Below, one piece after another: positions 10,933 through 19,999 of a stretch of DNA of 32,568 nucleotides (its first letter is position 1; the number at the start of each line of letters is the position of its first letter). Made by a program: the position numbers and the translations under genes. Origin of the DNA: Akkermansia muciniphila (GTDB taxonomy: Bacteria > Verrucomicrobiota > Verrucomicrobiia > Opitutales > Opitutaceae); the NCBI GenBank assembly GCA_945874545.1, contig CAMCHD010000005.1, positions 1-32,568 on the forward strand, in the 5' to 3' direction. The notes beneath the pieces are model-generated. The model was not told the DNA's origin and made no database searches. It was given only the letters and a program-made list of their open reading frames with translations.

Positions 10933-11862
10933 TCAAATCTGGGTGCGGAAGTAGGCGATGGTGCGACCGAGGCCTTCCTCGAGCGGCACGGTGGGGGCCC
11001 AGTTGTTAAGGTGCTTTTGGGCCAGGGTGATGTCGGGCCGGCGCTGTTTCGGGTCGTCGCCGGGCAGGGGGCGATGGACAATTTTCGAGGTGCTGCCGGT
11101 GAGTTTCAGGGTGAGCTCGGCCAGTTGGAGCATGGTGAACTCGCCGGGGTTGCCGATGTTGATCGGGCCGGTGACGGCGTCCTGATTCATCAGGCGGACA
11201 AAGCCCTCGATGAGGTCGTCGACGTAGCAAAAGGAGCGGGTCTGGAGACCGTCGCCATAGATGGTGATGTCCTCGCCCTTCAGCGCCTGGACGATGAAGT
11301 TAGACACCACGCGGCCGTCGTTCGGGTGCATGCGGGGGCCGTAGGTATTGAAGATGCGCACGATGCGAATATCGACCTGGTTCTGGCGGTGGTAATCCAT
11401 GAACAGGGTTTCGGCCACGCGTTTGCCCTCGTCGTAGCAGGAACGGATGCCGATGGGGTTGACGTTGCCCCAGTAGCTTTCGGGTTGGGGGTGAAGGGCG
11501 GGGTCGCCGTAGACCTCGGAGGTGCTGGCCTGGAACACGCGGGCGCGGGTGCGTTTGGCGAGGCCGAGGCAGTTGATCGCGCCCATGACGGAGGTTTTCA
11601 CCGTCTTGATCGCGTTGTATTGGTAGTGGGGCGGCGAGGCCGGGCAGGCGAGGTTGTAGATCTGGTCGACCTCGAACTTGAAGGGGTCGATCACGTCGTG
11701 GCGGACGAGTTCGAAGTCGGGCCGGCCCAGCAGGTGGGCGATGTTGGTTTTGCGCCCGGTGAAGAAGTTATCGAGGGCGATGACCTCGTGGCCGTCCTTG
11801 AGGAGGCGATCGCAGAGATGGGAACCCAGGAAGCCGGCGCCGCCGGTGACAAGTATGCGCAT
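10933..11862 (-). CDS. UDP-glucuronate decarboxylase / NAD-dependent epimerase (UXS-like)
   Basis: [65 protein letters not shown]. Confidence 0.92.
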   Translation of the reverse strand: MRILVTGGAGFLGSHLCDRLLKDGHEVIALDNFFTGRKTNIAHLLGRPDFELVRHDVIDPFKFEVDQIYNLACPASPPHYQYNAIKTVKTSVMGAINCLGLAKRTRARVFQASTSEVYGDPALHPQPESYWGNVNPIGIRSCYDEGKRVAETLFMDYHRQNQVDIRIVRIFNTYGPRMHPNDGRVVSNFIVQALKGEDITIYGDGLQTRSFCYVDDLIEGFVRLMNQDAVTGPINIGNPGEFTMLQLAELTLKLTGSTSKIVHRPLPGDDPKQRRPDITLAQKHLNNWAPTVPLEEGLGRTIAYFRTQI

Positions 11863-11881
11863 GGCGGCAAGGGACACCAAG

Positions 11882-11913
11882 AAAGCGGAAAACGGAAAGC
11901 GGAAAACGGAAAG
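11882..11913. repeat. 14-bp tandem repeat (aaagcggaaaacgg x2 plus partial)
   Basis: aaagcggaaaacgg aaagcggaaaacgg aaag read directly. Confidence 0.85.
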
Positions 11914-12030
11914 GGAGGGTGAAGATTGCGGGGCGGGCGCGGTTGGTCGGGGCGCCGCTCCGGCGGCTTGCGCCGGCGGAGCGGGTCGCGGCTTGGTTCG
12001 AACCCACCGGGCGAGGCGGGAGCGGGCGGG

Positions 12031-12363
12031 TTAGGCCTTGGGTTTCGCGGCCCAGACCATGCACCAGCCTTTGGCGGTGACCTGGCGGTTGGCCAGCGCC
12101 ATGCAGGGTCCGCCGGGCTCGCCCGCCTTGCCGGTGTAGAGGGCGCAGTTCGCGCAATTGCTGCCGGCCTTGAACTGGGCGTATTTTTTGGTGTCCACCG
12201 TCGCGGCGTCTTTTTTATAGCCGATGGCGGAGGCGGCGGGATCGGACTCCTCGACCGGACCGGTCGGGGTGGCGGGTGCCTGACCGAGGAGGCGAGGCGC
12301 GAGAGCGCAGGCGCCGAGGGCGACGGGCGCGAGTTTGAGGAAAGAACGGCGGGAGGTTTGCAT
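12031..12363 (-). CDS. High-potential iron-sulfur protein (HiPIP) with Tat-type signal
   Basis: [27 protein letters not shown]; then [35 protein letters not shown] (CxxC...C...C, HiPIP-like). Confidence 0.88.
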   Translation of the reverse strand: MQTSRRSFLKLAPVALGACALAPRLLGQAPATPTGPVEESDPAASAIGYKKDAATVDTKKYAQFKAGSNCANCALYTGKAGEPGGPCMALANRQVTAKGWCMVWAAKPKA

Positions 12364-12449
12364 GGCGGGATCAGGGTTTGGGTTGGGAGGGGAAGGTTTT
12401 GGGGGAGGGGGCGTTAACGACATGGGATTTCGGCGCGGCGCCGGGTGTT

Positions 12450-13112
12450 TTACCGACCAGGTTCGCCGTCCGCGGGCGCAGGTGGCGCGACCGGGGTTTT
12501 GAGCGAGACACGGATCAGGCCGCGCCATTCACCGCTGCGGTAGCCGAGGGCCGCGTCGTCGGGGTAACCCTGGGCCAGCGCGGCGCGTAGCCCGGTCGGT
12601 TGGGCATCCGGCGCGCCGTGGCAGGTCAGGCAGGCGGGTTTGATAAACAAGGGGTAATAAAGCCGCACCGCGTCCGCCTCGCCGTCCGCGGACGGCAGGC
12701 GTTGCGCCAAGGGGACGGGTCTTTCACCGAGCGCGATTTGTGCGGCGACCTGCTCGAGGGCCTGGCGTTCGGCGGCGTCGGGCGTGTTGGCGGGATTGCG
12801 CACCCGGAGGCTGGTGCGCTTCAGTCCGGTCACGCCCGGCAGCGCCTGGCCGGTCGCGTCGGTGAGCGGAAGCGCCTCCGTGCGGCAGAAAACGACCGCG
12901 GCTTCCGCCCCGTCCTTGGCCAGAGCGGCGAGCAGCGCCTCGGAAAGCCGCCGGGTGAGGGCGTCGGCGGCGGGTTGGCCCAGGCCGACCAGCCGGGTGT
13001 GTTCGGCCGTTCCGGGCTCGAGCAGACGAGGTTCAGGCGCCGGCGCGGCGGCCAGGGCCCAACCGCACGCGACCGCCACGAGAACACCGGGGAAGGACGA
13101 GGGAAGGCGCAT
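12450..13112 (-). CDS. DUF3365 / Tll0287-like haem-binding exported protein
   Basis: Signal peptide; AVVFCRTEA; LRVRNPANTPDAAERQAL; YYPLFIKPACLTCHGAP with CxxCH haem motif. Confidence 0.82.
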   Translation of the reverse strand: MRLPSSFPGVLVAVACGWALAAAPAPEPRLLEPGTAEHTRLVGLGQPAADALTRRLSEALLAALAKDGAEAAVVFCRTEALPLTDATGQALPGVTGLKRTSLRVRNPANTPDAAERQALEQVAAQIALGERPVPLAQRLPSADGEADAVRLYYPLFIKPACLTCHGAPDAQPTGLRAALAQGYPDDAALGYRSGEWRGLIRVSLKTPVAPPAPADGEPGR

Positions 13113-13268
13113 CGGAATTTGCGGGTGAAACGGAGCGAACCAGGAGCACCGGAAGCCTTAATTGAATATTTGATCCAGTAAACATATACTTGCGACGCAT
13201 CGGGTCCGGGCGGTCAGGTAATCGGCCGCCTGTTCGGGCCGATAATCCGCGGTAATGATGCGGGCGGT

Positions 13269-14408
13269 CTAGCGCGCCGCCGCGCCGGCTTCGTAGCGGG
13301 CGATCCAGGCGCGGTGCCACGTCGCGAAGTCGCCGGCTTCGAGGTGGGCGCGGGTTTGCGCCATCAGGTCGAGGTAGAAGGCGAGGTTGTGGATGGTCAG
13401 CAGGGTGCAGCCCAGGATCTCGCCCGCGACCAGCAGGTGGCGCAGGTAGGCGCGGGAGAAATTCGTGGCGTAGTTGTTCACCTCGGCGTGGATCGGGCCG
13501 GGGTCGGTGCGGAAACGCTCGTTGCGCAGGTTGAGCGGGCCGTCCGGGGTGAAAACGAGGCCGTTGCGGGCGACGCGGCTGGGCAGCACGCAGTCGAACA
13601 TGTCCACGCCCAGCGCGATCATTTTTAACATCTGCGGCGGGGTGCCGAGGCCCATGGTGTAGCGGGGCTTGTCGGCGGGCAGGAAGGGCGTGGTGGCGCC
13701 GACCTGTTTCAGCATCTCGGGCTCGGGCTCGCCCACGCTCACGCCTCCGACCGCGTAGCCGGGGAAATCGAGCGCGCCGAGCGCCTCGGCGGCCTCGCGG
13801 CGGAGGTCGTCGTAGGTCGAGCCTTGCACGATGGCGAAGACATGGTGGCCGGCGGCGAGGAAACCGGAGTCGGTGGCGATCTGTTTGCACTGCGCGGCCC
13901 AGCGCAGGGAGCGGGCGCAGGCGGAGGCGGTGGCGTCGCGTTCGCAGGGCCAGGGCGGGCACTCGTCGATCACCATGGCGATGTCGCTGCCGAGATTGGC
14001 CTGGATGGTCATGACCTCGCGCGGGCCGAGGAAACATTTTTTGCCGTCGAGGTGGCTTTGGAACTCGACGCCGTCGTCGTGCATCTTGCGCAGCTTGGCG
14101 AGGGAGAAGACCTGGAAGCCGCCGCTGTCGGTCAGGATGGGGCCGTCCCAACCCATGAATTTATGCAGGCCGCCGAGTTCGCGGACCAGTTCGCTGGTGG
14201 GGCGGAGGTTGAGGTGGTAGGTGTTGCCGAGGATGATCTGGGCGCCGAGCTCGCGCAGCTGGACGGGGCTGACGCCCTTGACCGTGCCCTGGGTGCCGAC
14301 GGGCATGAAGATGGGCGTCTCGATCACGCCGTGGCGGGTGCGCAGGCGGCCGCGGCGGGCGGCGGTGTGCGGGTCGGTGCGGAGCAGATCGAAATGCGGG
14401 ACGGGCAT
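13269..14408 (-). CDS. tgt: Queuine tRNA-ribosyltransferase
   Basis: TRHGVIETPIFMPVGTQGTVKGVSP; ILGNTYHLNLRP; ILTDSGGFQVFSL; YTMGLGTPPQML; GVDMFDCVLPSRVARNGLVFT. Confidence 0.96.
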   Translation of the reverse strand: MPVPHFDLLRTDPHTAARRGRLRTRHGVIETPIFMPVGTQGTVKGVSPVQLRELGAQIILGNTYHLNLRPTSELVRELGGLHKFMGWDGPILTDSGGFQVFSLAKLRKMHDDGVEFQSHLDGKKCFLGPREVMTIQANLGSDIAMVIDECPPWPCERDATASACARSLRWAAQCKQIATDSGFLAAGHHVFAIVQGSTYDDLRREAAEALGALDFPGYAVGGVSVGEPEPEMLKQVGATTPFLPADKPRYTMGLGTPPQMLKMIALGVDMFDCVLPSRVARNGLVFTPDGPLNLRNERFRTDPGPIHAEVNNYATNFSRAYLRHLLVAGEILGCTLLTIHNLAFYLDLMAQTRAHLEAGDFATWHRAWIARYEAGAAAR

Positions 14409-14555
14409 GGGGCGAACATCCGCGAGCGCGGCGGCGGGGTCCAAGCCGATTTTGCGGGGCCCGGGCGGGTGGGTCGGGGCGAATCGGCGCGCATTCCACA
14501 AACCTCGCCTGAGAAAAACATCCACACCGGCACCGGCTTCGGTCTCGCTGGTCCC

Positions 14556-15488
14556 ATGTCCGTGCTTTCGCGCGTCGTTTTCGCCTTTCTTTTGTTTTTC
14601 GCCGCTCCCGGGCTCGTGCGCCTCGGGGCCGAGGCGGAGGTCTCCGCCGTCGATCCGTCGACCGGGCGGCCTCGTCCCGATGCGGGCGGCACGCCCGAGG
14701 CGGTGGCGGCGCTGGCCGATCTGGTCGCGCGGCAAAAGACCCTTCTGGCCGAGGCCCGTGCCGCCGACGACGCCAGCGAGCTGGAGGACGTCCGCCCGCG
14801 TTTGCAGAACGTCGTGCAGGGCTACGAGGACCTGCTGCAAAAACACCGGGACTTCGCGGCGGCGTGGGCGGCCTACGGGCTCTTCCTCTGCGATCCGCTG
14901 GTCGAGGACCGGCGCGTCGCCCTGGCGCTGCTGCTCAAGGCCAACGGCCTCGACCCCGATCTGCCGGTGGTGAAAAACCAGATCGGCGTGCTCATGGCCG
15001 AGGAGGGGCGCGTGATCGACGCGCTCAACTACTTCCTCGCCGCCAGCGACCTCGCCCCACGCGAGCCGCTTTACCACTTTCAGATCGGACTGGTGCTGGA
15101 CGAGGGCCGCGACCTGTTCCTCAAGACCAGGGCGTGGACGGCCGAGACCCTCGACAAGACCCTGCTCGACGCCTTTGCCCGGGCGGTCAAGCTGGCGCCG
15201 GAGCGCACCGACTTCGCCTACCGCGCGGCCGAGGCCTACTACGATCTCGCTACGCCCCGGTGGGAGGAGGCGCTGGCGAAATGGACCGCCCTGGAGGACC
15301 GGCTCGACGGTCGGGTCGAGGTGCAGGCGGTGCGTTTGCACCGGGCGCGGGTGCTCTGGAAACTGGGGCTGGCGGGCGACGCGCGCGAGCTGGTCGAGTC
15401 GGTCGACGCCTCCGAGTTGCGGGCCAGCCGGGAAAAACTGCTGGCGGAGTTCGCCGCCGAGGACGCCGCCGAGGCGGCGGGCAAATAG
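14556..15488 (+). CDS. Exported TPR-type repeat protein
   Basis: MSVLSRVVFAFLLFFAAPGLVRLGAEA signal; TPR-like helices (AWAAYGLFL, VVKNQIGVLMAEEGRVIDALNYFLAASDLAP). Confidence 0.82.
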   Translation: MSVLSRVVFAFLLFFAAPGLVRLGAEAEVSAVDPSTGRPRPDAGGTPEAVAALADLVARQKTLLAEARAADDASELEDVRPRLQNVVQGYEDLLQKHRDFAAAWAAYGLFLCDPLVEDRRVALALLLKANGLDPDLPVVKNQIGVLMAEEGRVIDALNYFLAASDLAPREPLYHFQIGLVLDEGRDLFLKTRAWTAETLDKTLLDAFARAVKLAPERTDFAYRAAEAYYDLATPRWEEALAKWTALEDRLDGRVEVQAVRLHRARVLWKLGLAGDARELVESVDASELRASREKLLAEFAAEDAAEAAGK

Positions 15489-15543
15489 GCTGGCGCGCGG
15501 GGCGGCCGGCGGCAGCCTCGACCCTCCGTCCGATCCATCGTCC

Positions 15544-16332
15544 ATGTCCCTTCTTAACCAGCTCGAACGCCGGCTCCAGCCGCTGGCATTCCCCCACGTG
15601 CTGCTCGCCATCGTGGCGGGCCAGACCTTTTTCTACATCGCGGCGATGCTCGAGGCGGTGAACCTCGACCGGCTCGTGCTGGTCTGGGGCCTGGTGGCGC
15701 AGGGCGAGTGGTGGCGGCTGGCGAGTTTCGCGCTCATGCCGCCGGCCTCGCACTGGGCGCTGGTGGCCTTCGCGCTCTACATGGTTTATTTCCTCGGGGA
15801 CACGCTGGAGAAGGAGTGGGGCACGCTGCGCTTGAACCTGTTTCTGCTCACCGGCTGGGCCCTGACCGTGGGAGCGTCCTGGATCGCGCCGGACGCGGTC
15901 ATGGGCAACGGCTTCATCGGCGGCTCGGTCTTCCTGGCCTTCGCGTATTTAAATCCCAACTTCACCTTCTACGTCTTTTTCATCCTGCCGGTGCGGGTGA
16001 AGTGGCTCGCGCTCATCACCTGGATTTTCTACGGCTTCACCCTCGTCCAGGGCGGGGCGGTCGACCGGCTGGCGGTGCTGGCCTCGACGGGAAATTTCCT
16101 GATCTTTTTCGGCGCGCGCATCGTGTCGGACCTGCGTAGCGGCAAGCGGCACATGGACGGGCAGCGGCGGCGGGTGATCGAGCGTCGCGAAGCGGAGGCG
16201 GCCGGGCCGCGCCACCGCTGCGTGACCTGCGCCAAAAACAGCGACACCCATCCGGACGAGGATTTCCGCTACACCGCCGACGACCGCTGTTTTTGCTCCG
16301 AGCATCTGCCCCGGCGCGCTCCCGGCCCATGA
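15544..16332 (+). CDS. Rhomboid-like membrane protein with C-terminal Cys/His cluster
   Basis: MSLLNQLERRLQPLAFPHVLLAIVAGQTFFYIAAM..., YFLGDTLEKEWGTLRLNLF, GFIGGSVFLAFAYLNPN; C-terminal CVTCAKNSDTHPDEDFRYTADDRCFCSEH. Confidence 0.82.
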   Translation: MSLLNQLERRLQPLAFPHVLLAIVAGQTFFYIAAMLEAVNLDRLVLVWGLVAQGEWWRLASFALMPPASHWALVAFALYMVYFLGDTLEKEWGTLRLNLFLLTGWALTVGASWIAPDAVMGNGFIGGSVFLAFAYLNPNFTFYVFFILPVRVKWLALITWIFYGFTLVQGGAVDRLAVLASTGNFLIFFGARIVSDLRSGKRHMDGQRRRVIERREAEAAGPRHRCVTCAKNSDTHPDEDFRYTADDRCFCSEHLPRRAPGP

Positions 16333-17300
16333 GCGCGGCCCGGGCCAGGATCAAGGCCGCGCCCGGTGCGGCGCCGCGTCCCGCCGGCCTGGCGGCTCTC
16401 CCGCCGACCGCGCAACTGGGCACGCTGGCGCAGTGGCTCGCCTTTGCCGAGGACGTCTACGCCCGGGCCGGGTTGGCCCTCGGGCAGATCACCGACAACG
16501 CCCACGACGAGGCGCTTTACCTTCTGCTCCGCACCCTCGACTGGCCCTTGGAAAGCGGTCCCGAGGTGCTGGAGCGTCCGCTCACCGCGGCCCAGCGCGT
16601 CGCCTTGCGCGAGGTCCTGCACGCCCGGGCGGTGAAACGCACCCCTGCGGCCTACCTGACCCGGGAGGCTTGGCTGGGCGGCCTGCGGTTCCACGTCGAT
16701 GAGCGGGTGATCATCCCGCGCAGCTACTTTGTGGAACTCCTCCCCGGGCTGGGCGACCTGCTCCCGGACGGCGTCCCGGTGCGACGCGCGGTGGATGTCT
16801 GCACCGGATCGGGCTGCCTGGCCATCCTGCTGGCCGAGGCGTTTCCCGAGGCGAAGGTCGACGGACTCGACCTCTCGCCGGCCGCGCTGGCGGTGGCGGC
16901 GATCAACGTCGACGCGCACGACGCCGGTCGGCGGGTGACCTTGCACAAAAGCGATGTCTTCGACGCGGTGCCGCCGCCGGTCGGCGGTTACGATCTCATC
17001 GTCAGCAACCCGCCCTACGAGCCCAGCGCGCATGTGGACCGGCAGGATCCCGAATTCAAGGCCGAGCCACGGCTGGCCCATGATGGCGGGCCGGACGGAC
17101 TGGTCATCGTGCGCAAGCTCCTGCGCCAGGCGCGGGACCGGCTGGCGCCGCACGGGGTGGTCGCGGTCGAGATCGGCGGCCTGCGCAAGGCGGTGAACCG
17201 CGAGTTCGCCGCGCTGGCCCCGGAGTGGCTGGAGACGGAGGACGGCAGCGACTGCGTCTTTGTGGTCCGGGCCGAGCGCCTGCGGGCCTGGGTGGCTTAG
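16329..17300 (+). CDS. prmB: 50S ribosomal protein L3 glutamine methyltransferase (PrmB-like)
   Basis: VDVCTGSGCLAILLAEAFP; DLIVSNPPYEPSAHV; ATGA overlap with the upstream rhomboid-like gene. Confidence 0.92.
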   Translation: MSAARARIKAAPGAAPRPAGLAALPPTAQLGTLAQWLAFAEDVYARAGLALGQITDNAHDEALYLLLRTLDWPLESGPEVLERPLTAAQRVALREVLHARAVKRTPAAYLTREAWLGGLRFHVDERVIIPRSYFVELLPGLGDLLPDGVPVRRAVDVCTGSGCLAILLAEAFPEAKVDGLDLSPAALAVAAINVDAHDAGRRVTLHKSDVFDAVPPPVGGYDLIVSNPPYEPSAHVDRQDPEFKAEPRLAHDGGPDGLVIVRKLLRQARDRLAPHGVVAVEIGGLRKAVNREFAALAPEWLETEDGSDCVFVVRAERLRAWVA

Positions 17301-17306
17301 GCGCGA

Positions 17307-17322
17307 CCGGGCCTAGGCCCGG
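17307..17322. other. 16-bp perfect palindrome CCGGGCCTAGGCCCGG
   Basis: Read directly; spans the stop codon of the minus-strand kinase gene in the convergent junction with prmB. Confidence 0.8.
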
Positions 17323-18491
17323 GGCAGGGTGAGCAGGAAACGCGCGCCGGAGCCGGGGACGTTGCCGGCCACGAGGTCGCCGCCTTGCAGGCGGGCGAGT
17401 TCGCGGGCGAGGGTCAGGCCGAGGCCGTGGGAACTCTCGCCGCCGGTGGGGCGCGCGGAGAGTTTTTCATAGGGTTTAAAGATCCGCGCGAGATCGCCCG
17501 GGGTGAGGCCGGGACCGTTGTCCTCGACCGCGCACCAGACGGCGTCCGGGGTCTCGCCGAACACGAGGGTGATGCGGCCGCCCGAGGGCGTGTATTTCAC
17601 CGCGTTGTCGATCAGGTTGGCCAGGATTTGCTCCACCCGGGCGGGATCGGCGAGGACCGGGACGGGGTGGACCGAGGGTGGGAGCAGGGAAAGGGTGTGC
17701 TGTTTCATCTCGGCGGACGCGCGGTGTTCCCCGAGCACGCCGGCGGCGAGGGCGGGAAGGTCGAGCGGTCGTTTTTCGAGACGGAGGGCCCCGCCGTCGA
17801 GCGCGGAACGGTCGAGGAAGTCATGGACCAGACGGGTCATGCGCCGCGCCTCGCCGGCCATCAAGCGGGCGAGGGAGCGCACCTCCGCCGGGTCGTCGGC
17901 AAACTCGTCCACCAGCTGGCAGGTGGCGTGGAGGGACGCGAGGGGGGCCTTGAGGTCGTGCGAGGCAAAACCGAGCAGGCGGGATTTCAACGCGCTGGCC
18001 TGCTCGGCGGTCTCGCGGTCGCGGGTCGCCTGCTCATGGGCGGCGGCGAGGGCGAACTCGGCCGCCTTGCGGTGGGTGATGTCGCGAATGAAGCAGACGT
18101 AGTGCGGCGTGCTTTGCCAGAAACGCAGGTGGCGGCGGATGGAGAGCTCGAACCAACGCCGGCCCTCGGGCAAATCCAGATGATACTGTCTCCCCAGCGA
18201 ATAGCCCTCCGCCGCGGCCTCGGCGAGGGCGGCCTCGACCTGGTCGGCGACGTGGCCGGGCAACACGTCGCGCACCCGGCGACCGAGCAGGACGTCCGGC
18301 GGGGCGGCCAGCAGCTCCGCACAGGGGGCGCGCAGCGACAGGTAGCGACCCTCCGCGTCCACCTCGCACATCAGGTCCGGCACCGAGGCGAGCAGGGATT
18401 CGAGGTGTTCGTTCTGGCGTCGCAGGCGGATCAGTTCGTCGGCGGGGGATTCCGGCACATCGGACGAGGAAAGGAGCTGGGAATGCGACAT
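17313..18491 (-). CDS. PAS-domain sensor histidine kinase, no transmembrane segment
   Basis: PAS-like LLASVPDLMCEVDAEGRYLSLRAP; H-box LLGFASHDLKAPLASLHA; N-box LANLIDNAVKYTPSGG; G-boxes DNGPGL, SHGLGLTLARELARLQGG. Confidence 0.92.
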   Translation of the reverse strand: MSHSQLLSSSDVPESPADELIRLRRQNEHLESLLASVPDLMCEVDAEGRYLSLRAPCAELLAAPPDVLLGRRVRDVLPGHVADQVEAALAEAAAEGYSLGRQYHLDLPEGRRWFELSIRRHLRFWQSTPHYVCFIRDITHRKAAEFALAAAHEQATRDRETAEQASALKSRLLGFASHDLKAPLASLHATCQLVDEFADDPAEVRSLARLMAGEARRMTRLVHDFLDRSALDGGALRLEKRPLDLPALAAGVLGEHRASAEMKQHTLSLLPPSVHPVPVLADPARVEQILANLIDNAVKYTPSGGRITLVFGETPDAVWCAVEDNGPGLTPGDLARIFKPYEKLSARPTGGESSHGLGLTLARELARLQGGDLVAGNVPGSGARFLLTLPRA

Positions 18492-18628
18492 GGCGGCGAA
18501 GATCTTTTGCGGGATTGAATGAGGTGTCCTAATCGCACCCTTGCCGAAATTAGGCTGGGTGCAAACACGTATCTTGGTTTTCGCATAAAAAATGCGAAGA
18601 AGTCACAAAGTCCTAACAAACCACCTAC

Positions 18629-19108
18629 TTACTTCTCGGCCGCTTTGTCCTTCACGCCGCCGAAGGCGAAGCGGCTGATCAGCGACTCCAGGTCGACCGC
18701 GCTCTCGGTGTCGGTGATCAACTCGCCGGGTTGGAGCAGGGTGTCTTCGGAGCCGGGGCTGAGGGCGATGTGTTTGTCGCCGATCAGGCCGCTGGAGCGG
18801 ATGGCGGCGAAGGTGTCGGCCGGGAGCTTGAGGTCGCGGCGCACGCGCAGGGTGGCGACGGCGGCGTAGCGCTCGTCGAGTTCGACTTTTTCCACCTGGC
18901 CCACGGCGACGCCGGAGATCAGCACGCTGGCGCCCGGGGCGAGGCCGCCGAGGTTGGTGAAGCGGGCCCGCACCGTGGTGGTGTCGGCGCCGACCAGCGC
19001 GCCGCCGCCGATCTTCACGGCGAGGAACACGAGGGCGGCGAGGCCGGCGAGGACAAAGAGGCCGACGGCGAGGTCCAGGCGGGTGTATTTGGCGGGAGTG
19101 GCTTGCAT
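18629..19108 (-). CDS. mlaD: MlaD-family (MCE domain) lipid transport protein
   Basis: DLAVGLFVLAGLAALVFLAVKIGG; VRARFTNLGGLAPGASVLISGVAVGQVEKVEL; SSGLIGDKHIALSPGSED. Confidence 0.92.
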   Translation of the reverse strand: MQATPAKYTRLDLAVGLFVLAGLAALVFLAVKIGGGALVGADTTTVRARFTNLGGLAPGASVLISGVAVGQVEKVELDERYAAVATLRVRRDLKLPADTFAAIRSSGLIGDKHIALSPGSEDTLLQPGELITDTESAVDLESLISRFAFGGVKDKAAEK

Positions 19109-19140
19109 GGCGAAAGAGAAGGGCGGGGGAGCGGTGCAGA

Positions 19141-19989
19141 TTAATCCGGCTCGGCCGGGAGGGCGGCGCCGGCGCGGAGGGAGGCGATGTCGCGGGCGAG
19201 GGTGGCGGGGCTGTCGCGGAAGGCGGCGACCACCGGGTCGGGGGTGGCGGCGAATTCGGCCGGCGTGCCGGAAAAACGGATACGGCCGTGGTCGAGCAGG
19301 GCGAGGTGGTCGCACGCCGCCAGGGCCTCGGGCAGGTCGTGGGTCACGACCACGGCGGTGAAGCCGAACTCGCGCTGGGCGTGGGCGATCAGGCCGAAGA
19401 CGGCGTTGCGCCGGAGGGGGTCGAGACCGGCGGTGGGCTCGTCGAACAGCACGATCTCCGGGCGGGTGACCAGCGCGCGGGCGAGGGCGAGGCGTTTTTG
19501 CATGCCGCCGGACATCTGCGCGGGGTAGCGTTTGGCGTCGGCCTCCAGCTCCAGCCGGCGGAGGGCCTCGGTCACGCGGGCGCGGATCTCGGCCTTGGGC
19601 AGCAGGGTGGCTTGTTCGAGCGGCAGGGCGACGTTTTCCCAGGCGGTCAGAGAATCGAGCAGGGCGTTTCCCTGGAACAGATAACTGCAGCGGCGGCGGA
19701 AGGCGGCGAGGGCCTCGGCCCCGGGCGTCTCGGCGGGGCAGAGCCCCTCCGCGGCGGCCGGCGGGGCGCCGAGCGGGCGGCCCTCGAACAGGACCTCGCC
19801 GCCGTCGGGCGTGAGCACGCCGGCGAGGCATTTCAGGAGCACGGACTTGCCGGTGCCGGACTTGCCGATCACGGCCAGCACGCGGCCGCGGGGCACGGCG
19901 AGGGTGACGTCGGCGAGCACGATCTGGTCGCCGAAGCGTTTCACCAGGCCGTGGGTGGCGAGCAGGGGGGGAGTGGGTGTGTCGGGCAT
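19141..19989 (-). CDS. mlaF: MlaF-like ABC transporter ATPase
   Basis: Walker A VIGKSGTGKSVLLKCLAG; signature MSGGMQKRLALARALVTRPEIVLFDEPTAGLDP. Confidence 0.93.
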   Translation of the reverse strand: MPDTPTPPLLATHGLVKRFGDQIVLADVTLAVPRGRVLAVIGKSGTGKSVLLKCLAGVLTPDGGEVLFEGRPLGAPPAAAEGLCPAETPGAEALAAFRRRCSYLFQGNALLDSLTAWENVALPLEQATLLPKAEIRARVTEALRRLELEADAKRYPAQMSGGMQKRLALARALVTRPEIVLFDEPTAGLDPLRRNAVFGLIAHAQREFGFTAVVVTHDLPEALAACDHLALLDHGRIRFSGTPAEFAATPDPVVAAFRDSPATLARDIASLRAGAALPAEPD

Positions 19990-19999
19990 CGCGGCGGGC

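Noticed and set aside
14557-15611. N-terminal extension of the tgt ORF to 15611
   Set aside because: Antisense to the TPR gene; the Tgt N-terminus MPVPHFDLLRTD at 14408 is complete.
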